Positions 1-5,852 are shown, counted from the first letter of the stretch. The stretch: 7,323 nucleotides of DNA from an uncultured Haemophilus sp. (GCF_937976265.1 NZ_CALJRX010000231.1:1-7323); one strand, 5' to 3'. Translations and numbers: made by a program. The notes: a model not told the origin generated them from the sequence alone.

Positions 1-2080
1 TTAAGAAAGCTAATTCGCCGCTAATCACACGAGGCGCATATTCTTGTTTCGCCACACCGTCTTTCGCATCGGCCATTAAATCAACAGAACCATCATTTAA
101 TGCTGATGTTGGAAGTTCTGGTAAGTCAGGTACGTTCTCAGGTTGTTGATCACCTTCTTCCGTATCTGTGTTGTTATTACCTTGCGCTGATTTTAGATTG
201 TCTGGATTGGCTACTTCTGCAACATCTTTAAAACCGTCGATTTTGTCTTTGGTTTCACCATAAATCACTGGAATGTCATTACAAGTGATACAAGCAATTT
301 TCGGGTTAGCAATAAATAAATCTTTACCGGTATTATCTTGAATTTTTTCGATGAGGTAAGGATCAATCAAGAAACCACCGTTATTAAAGACCGCATAAGC
401 ACGCGCCATTTCAAGTGGTGTGAAAGACGCTGCACCTAATGCAAGCGCTTCACTGGCGAAATATTGGTCACGATTGAATCCAAAACGTTGTAAGAATTCA
501 GCGGTGAAATCAATACCCGCAATTTGTAACGCTCTGATTGCAATCATATTTTTAGATTGGCCTAAACCCACACGTAAACGCATTGGACCGTCATAACGAT
601 CAGGGGAGTTTTTGGGTTGCCACAAGGGTTGTCCTGGTTTTTGAATAGAGATAGGACTGTCTTGCAATACGCTTGAAAGGGTTAAACCTTTTTCTAATGC
701 AGCCGCATAGATAAATGGTTTAATCGAAGAACCCACTTGCACTAAAGATTGGGTTGCTCGGTTAAATTTACTTTGTTCGTAACTAAAACCTCCCACCATA
801 GCTTCAATTGCACCATTATCGGAGTTTAATGAAACTAATGCAGAGTTGGCCGCTGGAATTTGACCTAAAATCCATTCACCGTTATCACGTTTACGAATCC
901 AAATCTGTTCGCCCACTTTAACGGGGGATTTACCTGCCCAACGCATTGCGTTTGAAGAAAGCGTCATCGTCTCATTATTAGCTAAAAGTAATTCCGCACC
1001 ATTTTTACCTAATGCGGTTACCGCTGCCGGAATGAATGGTTCTGAATCCGGTAATTTTTTCAAGAAAGCGACAATGCGCTCGTTGTCCCATACGGCTTCA
1101 CCTTTTTTCCATAGAGGCGCACCGCCACGCCAACCATGACGCATATCATAATCGATCAAGTTATTACGTACGGCTTTTTGAGCTTCCGCTTGATCTTTTG
1201 AAAGTACTGTCGTGAAGACTTTATAACCTTTGGTGTAAGCATCTTCTTCACCAAAACGTTTTACCATTTCTTGACGAACCATTTCAGTCACATAGTCCGC
1301 ACGGAATTCAAATTTTGCACCGTGATAACTTGCTACGATTGGTTCTTTGATGGCTGCATCATATTCTGCTTTGGTGATTTTGTTTTCATCCAACATACGA
1401 CCTAATACCACATTACGGCGTTCTTCAGCACGTTTTGGAGAATATAATGGGTTCATTGTTGAAGGTGCTTTTGGTAAGCCTGCAATCACAGCCATTTCAG
1501 AGAGCGTTAATTCATCTAAGTTTTTACCAAAGTAGGTTTGTGCAGCCGCCGCAACACCATAAGAACGGTAACCTAAGAAAATTTTATTCAAATAAAGCTC
1601 TAAAATTTCTTGTTTGCTTAGGGCATTTTCAATTTCTACCGCTAGTACCGCTTCACGTGCTTTACGAATAATGGTTTTCTCTGGGGTTAAGAAGAAGTTA
1701 CGTGCAAGCTGTTGCGTAATGGTACTTGCCCCTTGAGATGTACCACCATTGTTGACAGCAACAAAAATCGCACGAGCAATACCGACAGGGTCTAAACCGT
1801 GATGTTCATAAAAACGGCTATCTTCCGTTGCTAAGAAAGCATCTTGCAAACGCTGAGGTACATTTTCTAATTTCACCGGAATACGGCGTTGTTCACCGAC
1901 TTCACCGATTAATTTGCCATCAGCCGTATAGATTTGCATTGGTTGTTGCAACTCAACGGTTTTTAGGCTTTCTACCGATGGTAAGGAGGATTTTAAGTGA
2001 AAATACAGTACACCACCGGCGACTAATCCCAGTATACATATCGTAAATAGGGTACTTAATATTAATTTTGCGATCCGCAT
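1..2080 (-). CDS. ponA: Penicillin-binding protein 1A, N-terminal 693 residues (cut by window edge)
   Basis: Class A PBP: polymerises lipid II into glycan strands (GT51 glycosyltransferase) and cross-links stem peptides (transpeptidase) on the periplasmic face of the inner membrane. Translating the minus strand from ATG at 2078-2080 gives an uninterrupted frame to the left edge. Residues about 5-27 form a membrane anchor. The GT51 domain is about 50-225, with the catalytic glutamate at E86 in ATEDSRF and the STITQQLARN and KIFLGYRSYG blocks. The transpeptidase domain follows, with SxxK at 451-454 (GSSIKPF, nucleophile S451) and SxN at 509-511 (SKN). The KTG motif is not reached; by comparison with E. 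coli PBP1A it should lie some 40 residues beyond the edge. Residues about 605-675 are an acidic, low-complexity insertion between conserved blocks (a CITC pair before, YAPRVISGELAFL after). The full protein is about 850-860 residues in relatives. A purine-rich AGAGAGAA ribosome site precedes the start. It is divergent from comA, as in H. influenzae. Confidence 0.96.
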   Translation of the reverse strand, partial: MRIAKLILSTLFTICILGLVAGGVLYFHLKSSLPSVESLKTVELQQPMQIYTADGKLIGEVGEQRRIPVKLENVPQRLQDAFLATEDSRFYEHHGLDPVGIARAIFVAVNNGGTSQGASTITQQLARNFFLTPEKTIIRKAREAVLAVEIENALSKQEILELYLNKIFLGYRSYGVAAAAQTYFGKNLDELTLSEMAVIAGLPKAPSTMNPLYSPKRAEERRNVVLGRMLDENKITKAEYDAAIKEPIVASYHGAKFEFRADYVTEMVRQEMVKRFGEEDAYTKGYKVFTTVLSKDQAEAQKAVRNNLIDYDMRHGWRGGAPLWKKGEAVWDNERIVAFLKKLPDSEPFIPAAVTALGKNGAELLLANNETMTLSSNAMRWAGKSPVKVGEQIWIRKRDNGEWILGQIPAANSALVSLNSDNGAIEAMVGGFSYEQSKFNRATQSLVQVGSSIKPFIYAAALEKGLTLSSVLQDSPISIQKPGQPLWQPKNSPDRYDGPMRLRVGLGQSKNMIAIRALQIAGIDFTAEFLQRFGFNRDQYFASEALALGAASFTPLEMARAYAVFNNGGFLIDPYLIEKIQDNTGKDLFIANPKIACITCNDIPVIYGETKDKIDGFKDVAEVANPDNLKSAQGNNNTDTEEGDQQPENVPDLPELPTSALNDGSVDLMADAKDGVAKQEYAPRVISGELAFL

Positions 2081-2087
2081 CGTAAAA
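2066..2087 (+). promoter_or_regulatory. CRP-S (competence regulatory element) site for comA
   Basis: A 22-bp near-palindrome with core TGCGA-N6-TCGTA at 2069-2084, flanked by T-tract and A-tract. CRP-S sites in Pasteurellaceae differ from ordinary CRP sites by C in place of T in the half-site (TGCGA rather than TGTGA) and need the coactivator Sxy (TfoX) together with cAMP-CRP. The left half is a perfect CRP-S half; the right half (TCGTA) departs from TCGCA at one base. The site is centred at 2076.5, about 104 bp before the comA start codon. It lies across the first codons of ponA on the other strand (codons 1-5 read MRIAK), so its bases are constrained twice. Regulation by Sxy/CRP is known for this operon in H. 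influenzae; for this sequence it is inferred from the motif and context. Confidence 0.85.
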
Positions 2088-2113
2088 TTCTCTCTGGTTT
2101 AATGAATATTCAA

Positions 2114-2133
2114 AAAATCAAAATTATGATTTT
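2114..2133. repeat. Inverted repeat over the comA -10 region
   Basis: AAAATCA (2114-2120) and TGATTTT (2127-2133) are perfect 7-bp inverted repeats separated by 6 bp. They surround and include part of the candidate comA -10 (2125-2130). Just upstream, TGAATATTCA (2103-2112) is a perfect 10-bp palindrome. They could be operator sites or AT-rich chance; the AT content of this spacer makes short palindromes common. Confidence 0.4.
2125..2130 (+). promoter_or_regulatory. Candidate -10 element of the comA promoter
   Basis: TATGAT, five of six matches to the -10 consensus. A start near 2137 would put the centre of the CRP-S site at about -60.5, the classic class I position, and no good -35 is present, as expected for an activator-dependent promoter. 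Alternatives are TATTCA at 2107-2112, which would give a class II arrangement near -41.5, and TATAAA at 2144-2149. Motif inference only. Confidence 0.45.
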
Positions 2134-2141
2134 GGCTGCTA

Positions 2142-2147
2142 AGTATA
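2142..2147 (-). promoter_or_regulatory. Candidate -10 element of the ponA promoter
   Basis: Read on the minus strand this is TATACT, five of six matches to the sigma-70 -10 consensus, about 60 bp upstream of the ponA start codon. The -35 region at the right spacing (about 2165-2170, TATTCT on the minus strand) is a poor match. The predicted transcript would start near 2135 and have a leader of about 55 nt. This is inferred from motif only. Confidence 0.4.
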
Positions 2148-2179
2148 AAAGATTAATCCCTTAAAGAATAGGAAAGAAT

Positions 2180-3022
2180 ATGGGAATTGCCAATAGAAAG
2201 CAGCGAAAACAACAAATTGGTGTGAGTAAACAACAAGATAACCTCTATTTTGTTTGGCTAGATGAATTACACAAAGTTCAATCAATTTGCTTAAATACGC
2301 AACAAAAAGATATTTTTTCTCAGTTATTGCCTCATTTGCCACAAAAAAACAGTCAATGCTGTTTTGTTGGTGCCATTTCTCCTCACTTAACTTGGTCTAA
2401 AACGCTCATTCTTCCACAAACACTCAATGCCCAGGAATGTGAACAACAATGTCGTTTTATTTTGCAAAAAGAATTACCGATTCCGTTGGATGAATTATGG
2501 TTTGATTATCTGACCACGCCATTAAAACAAGGTTTTCGTTTGGATATCACGGCGATTCGAAAAGAAAGCGCCAATGCAGAATTAGCAAAATATTTGCCGC
2601 TAAAATTGACCGCACTTGATTTACTGAATCACAGTATTTTACGTGCATTTTATGCCATTTTAGGTCAAGAGCCGACTAACACCTTATTTTTATATCAAGA
2701 TCAACAAGGATGTCTCGCCGTTTGTGAACGCTTACAACAACGACAAGTTTTGCAATCTCAAGGTGATTTATCCGAAATTTATCAACAATTTATCCAACGC
2801 TTTCCCGAAACGATAGAACAGGTTTATGTGTATCAAACGCCCGATATATTAAATTCACATACAATCGAATTACAGCCTAAGGATTGGCAGCGTATCCAAA
2901 CAGATCTTCCTTTTATTGCTTTAGGTAATGCACTTTGGCAAACCGATTTAAAGCTAGTGGATTTATCCTCAAAAACGACCGCACTTTTGCCTTTAGTTAA
3001 TCGGGAGAGTGGTGATGTTTAG
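2180..3022 (+). CDS. comA: Competence protein ComA, PilM-like cytoplasmic component
   Basis: First gene of the competence operon; 280 residues. By operon position and size it is the ComA of H. influenzae, which corresponds to PilM, the actin-fold cytoplasmic ATP-binding protein that docks onto the N-terminal tail of PilN. No signal peptide or membrane segment is visible, fitting a cytoplasmic protein. It is clearly shorter than typical PilM (about 350 residues), and I cannot point to a clear nucleotide-binding motif by eye. The start is well supported: AGGA at 2170-2173 lies 6 bp before the ATG, and no other Met occurs near the N-terminus. The 3' end overlaps comB by 8 bp (stop TAG 3020-3022; comB ATG 3015). 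Two uptake sequences lie inside the gene (2609-2617 and 2978-2986), both encoding Thr-Ala-Leu. The product assignment rests mainly on synteny, and sequence identity in this family is low. Confidence 0.9.
   Translation: MGIANRKQRKQQIGVSKQQDNLYFVWLDELHKVQSICLNTQQKDIFSQLLPHLPQKNSQCCFVGAISPHLTWSKTLILPQTLNAQECEQQCRFILQKELPIPLDELWFDYLTTPLKQGFRLDITAIRKESANAELAKYLPLKLTALDLLNHSILRAFYAILGQEPTNTLFLYQDQQGCLAVCERLQQRQVLQSQGDLSEIYQQFIQRFPETIEQVYVYQTPDILNSHTIELQPKDWQRIQTDLPFIALGNALWQTDLKLVDLSSKTTALLPLVNRESGDV
2609..2617 (-). repeat. DNA uptake sequence (USS 1)
   Basis: ACCGCACTT on the plus strand, a perfect minus-strand copy of the Hin-type 9-mer AAGTGCGGT, followed in its own orientation by CA and a T-tract as in the extended consensus. 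It lies in comA and encodes Thr-Ala-Leu. Confidence 0.93.
2978..2986 (-). repeat. DNA uptake sequence (USS 2)
   Basis: Perfect minus-strand Hin-type core near the 3' end of comA, followed in its own orientation by CG and a T-run. It encodes Thr-Ala-Leu in ComA (KTTALLPL). Confidence 0.93.
3004..3009 (+). promoter_or_regulatory. Ribosome binding site deciding the comB start
   Basis: GGAGAG lies 5 bp before the ATG at 3015 and inside the comA coding sequence. An upstream in-frame GTG at 3009 abuts this site and cannot be served by it, and a second GTG at 3012 is too close. This supports ATG 3015, which yields the family-typical N-terminus MFSLNLLPWR. Confidence 0.7.
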
Positions 3023-3527
3023 CCTTAATTTATTGCCTTGGCGCTTAGAACAACATCAAAAGGCCTTTCGTCGTTTTATGTGGCAAGGTTTAATTTGGCT
3101 AGCTTGTTCAGTTTTGATTGTCATTGGATTGAACCAACTCAATGAACAACAAGGGCAAGCCCTAAGTCAGACAAAAGAAAAACTGACACAAATAACTCAT
3201 CAAGTCCATCAGAAACGCATTCAAGTTCAACAACTACAACATGACTTGCAAGAAATGAATGAGTTGACAGAAATGGATACGGAATATGTGCATCGCATAC
3301 TCAGTTTATTAAATGAATTTCCATTACAACAAGGCGAATTGGATATATTTACGCTCAATGCTAAGCAAGTTGTCCTTTCAGGCATGACCGAAAACCAACA
3401 AGAGTTTGAGGAGATACATCAATTTCTCAAACGCCATTTTACCGAGGTTAACTTAACTAAGTTTCAGCCAGTGCAACAGCAGTTATTTTTTCAATTTGAT
3501 ATTCATTTATCGGAGCCTGTGCAATGA
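3015..3527 (+). CDS. comB: Competence protein ComB, PilN-like inner-membrane component
   Basis: A 170-residue bitopic inner-membrane protein. The N-terminus reads MFSLNLLPWR, matching the (I/L)NLLPWR tail of PilN proteins that inserts into a groove of PilM, here ComA. One transmembrane helix spans about residues 21-40 (rich in W, L, V and I). A Gln-rich coiled coil covers about 41-85, followed by a small periplasmic domain (about 95-168) of the kind that pairs with PilO/ComC. The ATG at 3015 is preferred over the in-frame GTGs at 3009 and 3012 because of the ribosome site and the conserved N-terminus. The gene overlaps comA by 8 bp and comC by 4 bp (ATGA at 3524-3527), which suggests translational coupling and fixed stoichiometry. 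H. influenzae ComB is of similar length. Confidence 0.92.
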   Translation: MFSLNLLPWRLEQHQKAFRRFMWQGLIWLACSVLIVIGLNQLNEQQGQALSQTKEKLTQITHQVHQKRIQVQQLQHDLQEMNELTEMDTEYVHRILSLLNEFPLQQGELDIFTLNAKQVVLSGMTENQQEFEEIHQFLKRHFTEVNLTKFQPVQQQLFFQFDIHLSEPVQ

Positions 3528-4066
3528 GGAACTTTATCAATGAGCTTGTTCAAAAAAGTGCACAAAGTTGGTTTGGGAGATGGCTTCGATTACCTCAAAT
3601 GGTCCATGCTGCCTTTTGGTTGAGTGCATTAAGTGCGGTCATCTTTTTACCTGTTTTTCGTTACGTTGAAAATAGTAATGAACGACATCGACTTGACGCA
3701 GAATTGAGTTTGCAGCAGCAAGAGTGGGATAAACAGGAAAAGATTTTACAAACCTTAAGGCAAAAGTCAGACAGCCGACAACTTTCTCCAGAATTGGCTA
3801 ATTCTGTGTTGCCGATTAATCAGCATGTACAGGCGTTGTTAAATAGGCGACTTCGAGCGTTGGATTTACGTTGGGATTTTTCTCAACATACTTTGTTGCA
3901 TTTGTCATTGCAAGGCTATTTTGTCGATTTACAGCAATTTTTGACCGCACTTTTAAACGATGTTCCTACACTTTCTTTAACTCAATTAAACATTGAGAAA
4001 TTAGATGAAGAGGAAAATGCTTCTATTACATGCGAGTTAATTTTCCAATTAAATAAGGACAAATAA
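3524..4066 (+). CDS. comC: Competence protein ComC, PilO-like inner-membrane component
   Basis: A 180-residue protein. A short basic cytoplasmic tail with tryptophans (FGRWLRLPQ) is followed by a transmembrane helix at about residues 28-46. A charged, Gln-rich coiled coil runs to about 85, and a periplasmic domain (about 95-178) completes it. The domain order matches PilO, the partner of PilN/ComB in the alignment complex. The start ATG overlaps the comB stop in ATGA, with GGAG at 3512-3515 as ribosome site. The stop codon TAA (4064-4066) shares its last A with the ATG of comD. Two uptake sequences lie inside, at 3631-3639 (encoding part of the membrane helix, LSAVIF) and 3944-3952 (Thr-Ala-Leu). 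Identity is inferred from operon position, topology and size; sequence conservation in this family is weak. Confidence 0.9.
   Translation: MRNFINELVQKSAQSWFGRWLRLPQMVHAAFWLSALSAVIFLPVFRYVENSNERHRLDAELSLQQQEWDKQEKILQTLRQKSDSRQLSPELANSVLPINQHVQALLNRRLRALDLRWDFSQHTLLHLSLQGYFVDLQQFLTALLNDVPTLSLTQLNIEKLDEEENASITCELIFQLNKDK
3631..3639 (+). repeat. DNA uptake sequence (USS 3)
   Basis: Perfect AAGTGCGGT followed by CATC and two T-rich tracts spaced about one helical turn apart, as in the extended Hin consensus. It lies in the part of comC that encodes the transmembrane helix. Confidence 0.93.
3944..3952 (-). repeat. DNA uptake sequence (USS 4)
   Basis: Perfect minus-strand core in comC, encoding Thr-Ala-Leu (FLTALLND). 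In its own orientation it is followed by an A/T-rich tract. Confidence 0.93.
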
Positions 4067-4449
4067 TGAAAAAGCTTTTCTTAATCTTGATAGCGTTTTT
4101 TTCTGTATCAGCATTTTCGCAAGATCCTTTTGATCGTAAACAAAGAGAACAAACCGAATATCCAAAAGAGGGGCTCACCCTACCGCCGGTGTCGGCTTGC
4201 GTGTATTCGGAGCCGAGACTGGCGGAGGAACGCCCATTGGCTCAGCTACATATTGTGGGCGTCGTGCAATATGGTAAACAGGCAGAAGTATTATTTAATG
4301 ATGATGGGCATATTCTTTCTGCTCAAGTCGGGCAGAGGATTGGAAAGGAAGGCTATTTAATCGAAAAAGTGAGTAAAAACAGCGTGACGCTTCAAGGTTA
4401 TAAAGCAGGGCAATGTGAACAAACGACCTCAATTATAATGAGATTTTAA
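4066..4449 (+). CDS. comD: Competence protein ComD, PilP-like periplasmic protein
   Basis: A 127-residue exported protein. Residues 1-18 form a signal peptide (MKK, then a hydrophobic stretch ending SAFS before QDPF). Unlike classical PilP there is no lipobox cysteine, so it should be a soluble periplasmic protein rather than a lipoprotein. A disordered, charged linker (about 20-42) precedes a compact beta-rich domain (about 60-126, with HIVGVVQYG, GHILSAQVGQRIG and GYLIEKVSKNSVTLQGY) typical of the PilP domain that binds the secretin N-domain. Cysteines C45 and C117 bracket this domain and could form a disulfide. The start ATG shares a base with the comC stop, and AAGGA at 4055-4059 is a strong ribosome site. 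Codons for about residues 36-62 sit in a strikingly GC-rich patch. The role is to link ComB/ComC to secretin ComE; the assignment is by position, size and domain pattern. Confidence 0.9.
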   Translation: MKKLFLILIAFFSVSAFSQDPFDRKQREQTEYPKEGLTLPPVSACVYSEPRLAEERPLAQLHIVGVVQYGKQAEVLFNDDGHILSAQVGQRIGKEGYLIEKVSKNSVTLQGYKAGQCEQTTSIIMRF

Positions 4450-4450
4450 A

Positions 4451-5833
4451 ATGATAAAGCAGAAAATAAAAACAAAGTGCGGTCAGTTTTTAATGTGTTT
4501 TTTGATCCTATGGACAACTTACTCAGCGGCAGAAAATCGTGTCTTTTCACTTCGCTTAAAACAAGCACCCATGGTGGCGACACTCCAGCAACTTGCTCTT
4601 GAGCAAAATGCCAATTTAATGATTGATGATGAGTTAGAAGGAACGCTTTCATTGCAATTAGATAACGTAGATTTTGATCGTTTATTGCGTTCTGTCGCAA
4701 AAATCAAAGGGCTCTCTTTTTATCAAGAAAATGATATTTATTATTTGGGTAAGCCTTCTCAACATGAACAATATGCAGAGAAAATGACAGAACCTATGGC
4801 AATTAGCGGAGAAAGTTTGCCTAGTGAAACACCACTTGTGAGTACAACGGTTAAACTGCATTTTGCCAAGGCTTCTGATGTGATGAAATCGTTAACAACA
4901 GGGAGCGGTTCTTTGCTTTCACCTAGCGGCACAATTACATTTGATGATCGAAGCAATGTATTACTGATTCAGGATGATGCTCGTTCACTCAAAAATATTA
5001 AAAAATTGATTGCAGAGCTAGATAAACCCATTGAACAAATCGTGATTGAAGCACGTATTGTGACGATTACCGATGAAAGCTTGAAAGAATTAGGCGTGCG
5101 CTGGGGAATTTTTAATCCTACTGAGGCAGCCCATCGAGTGAGTGGCAATCTAGATGCAAATGGCTTTAGTAATATCAGTAATAATTTAAACGTGAATTTT
5201 GCGACAACGGTCACGCCGGCTGGCTCATTAGCTCTTCAAGTGGCTAAAATTAATGGCCGATTATTAGACTTAGAATTGACTGCACTTGAACGTGAAAATA
5301 ACGTAGAAATTATTGCGAGCCCTCGCTTACTTACGACCAATAAGAAAAGCGCAAGCATCAAACAGGGGACAGAAATTCCTTATGTGGTGACAAATGGGAA
5401 AAATGACACTCAATCAGTGGAATTTCGAGAAGCCGTGTTAGGATTGGAAGTCACGCCGCATATTTCGAAGGATAATAATATTCTATTGGATTTATTAGTG
5501 AGTCAAAATTCCCCAGGGAATCGCGTGGCTTATGGGCAAAATGAAGTGGTATCCATTGATAAACAAGAAATTAATACACAAGTTTTTGCCAAAGATGGCG
5601 AAACAATTGTATTGGGTGGCGTATTCCACGATACGATCACAAAAGGAATTGATAAAGTGCCGCTATTGGGTGATATTCCAGGTATTAAACGCTTATTTAG
5701 TAAGGAAAGCGAACGTCATCAAAAGCGAGAGCTCGTGATTTTTGTGACCCCACATATTTTAAAACAAGGTGAAAGAATGGAAATGGCTAAGAAAGAAAAG
5801 CATTTTAAGCAAGTTGAAAAAGCGAAAAAATAA
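4451..5833 (+). CDS. comE: Competence secretin ComE (PilQ-like outer-membrane channel)
   Basis: A 460-residue secretin subunit forming the outer-membrane ring through which the type IV pilus, and incoming DNA, passes. A signal peptide covers residues 1 to about 26 (basic start, hydrophobic FLMCFLILW, cleavage near YSA-AE). An STN/N0-type domain at about 31-98 is followed by a linker, then an N1 (KH-like) domain at about 131-195 containing VKLHFAKASDVMKSL and FDDRSNVLLIQD. The secretin core runs from about 255 to 437, with VPLLGDIPGIKRLF at 403-416 and ELVIFVTPHIL at 427-437, both diagnostic of the family. A Lys-rich tail ends the protein. It lacks the N-terminal AMIN domains of larger PilQ proteins. 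The start lies one base after the comD stop, without a strong ribosome site, so translation probably depends on coupling. Residues from about 131 on closely match recalled H. influenzae ComE; the N-terminal third is more divergent. An uptake sequence lies within the signal-peptide codons (4475-4483). Confidence 0.97.
   Translation: MIKQKIKTKCGQFLMCFLILWTTYSAAENRVFSLRLKQAPMVATLQQLALEQNANLMIDDELEGTLSLQLDNVDFDRLLRSVAKIKGLSFYQENDIYYLGKPSQHEQYAEKMTEPMAISGESLPSETPLVSTTVKLHFAKASDVMKSLTTGSGSLLSPSGTITFDDRSNVLLIQDDARSLKNIKKLIAELDKPIEQIVIEARIVTITDESLKELGVRWGIFNPTEAAHRVSGNLDANGFSNISNNLNVNFATTVTPAGSLALQVAKINGRLLDLELTALERENNVEIIASPRLLTTNKKSASIKQGTEIPYVVTNGKNDTQSVEFREAVLGLEVTPHISKDNNILLDLLVSQNSPGNRVAYGQNEVVSIDKQEINTQVFAKDGETIVLGGVFHDTITKGIDKVPLLGDIPGIKRLFSKESERHQKRELVIFVTPHILKQGERMEMAKKEKHFKQVEKAKK
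4475..4483 (+). repeat. DNA uptake sequence (USS 5)
   Basis: Perfect AAGTGCGGT followed by CAG and two T-runs in the extended-consensus spacing. It encodes Lys-Cys-Gly at the junction between the basic region and the hydrophobic core of the ComE signal peptide, a segment that is cleaved off and so tolerates the constraint. Confidence 0.95.
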
Positions 5834-5841
5834 AGTGCGGT
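5833..5841 (+). repeat. DNA uptake sequence (USS 6)
   Basis: Perfect AAGTGCGGT between comE and comF; its first base is the last base of the comE stop codon. It occupies nearly half of the 19-bp spacer and is followed by CAATTTC. Confidence 0.95.
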
Positions 5842-5852
5842 CAATTTCTCTC

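Noticed and set aside
1347..2046. Plus-strand open frames of 62-78 codons inside ponA
   Set aside because: They are antisense to strongly conserved PBP1A coding sequence, have no family-like features and overlap each other.
2103..2112. ArgR-type operator at TGAATATTCA
   Set aside because: ArgR boxes need the two halves (TGAAT and ATTCA) separated by about 4 bp; here they directly abut.
3009..3014. GTG starts for comB at 3009 or 3012
   Set aside because: They abut the ribosome site and would add Met-Val in front of the conserved MFSLNLLPWR start.
4130..4360. Plus-strand frame of 76 codons overlapping comD
   Set aside because: Shadow frame within comD; comD itself has a signal peptide, ribosome site and operon position.
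4446..5214. Several minus-strand frames of 60-85 codons opposite comE
   Set aside because: The comE frame encodes a clear secretin; the antisense frames have no recognisable starts or motifs.
5653..5662. USS-like AAAGTGCCGC in comE
   Set aside because: It departs from AAGTGCGGT in the GCGGT core, the part most important for uptake, so it is not counted.
5769..5852. Longer comF start at ATG 5769, adding 28 residues
   Set aside because: The extra residues are Lys-rich, unlike ComF N-termini, and overlap the comE tail by 65 bp. ATG 5853 gives the family length with the first CxxC at residues 10-13.
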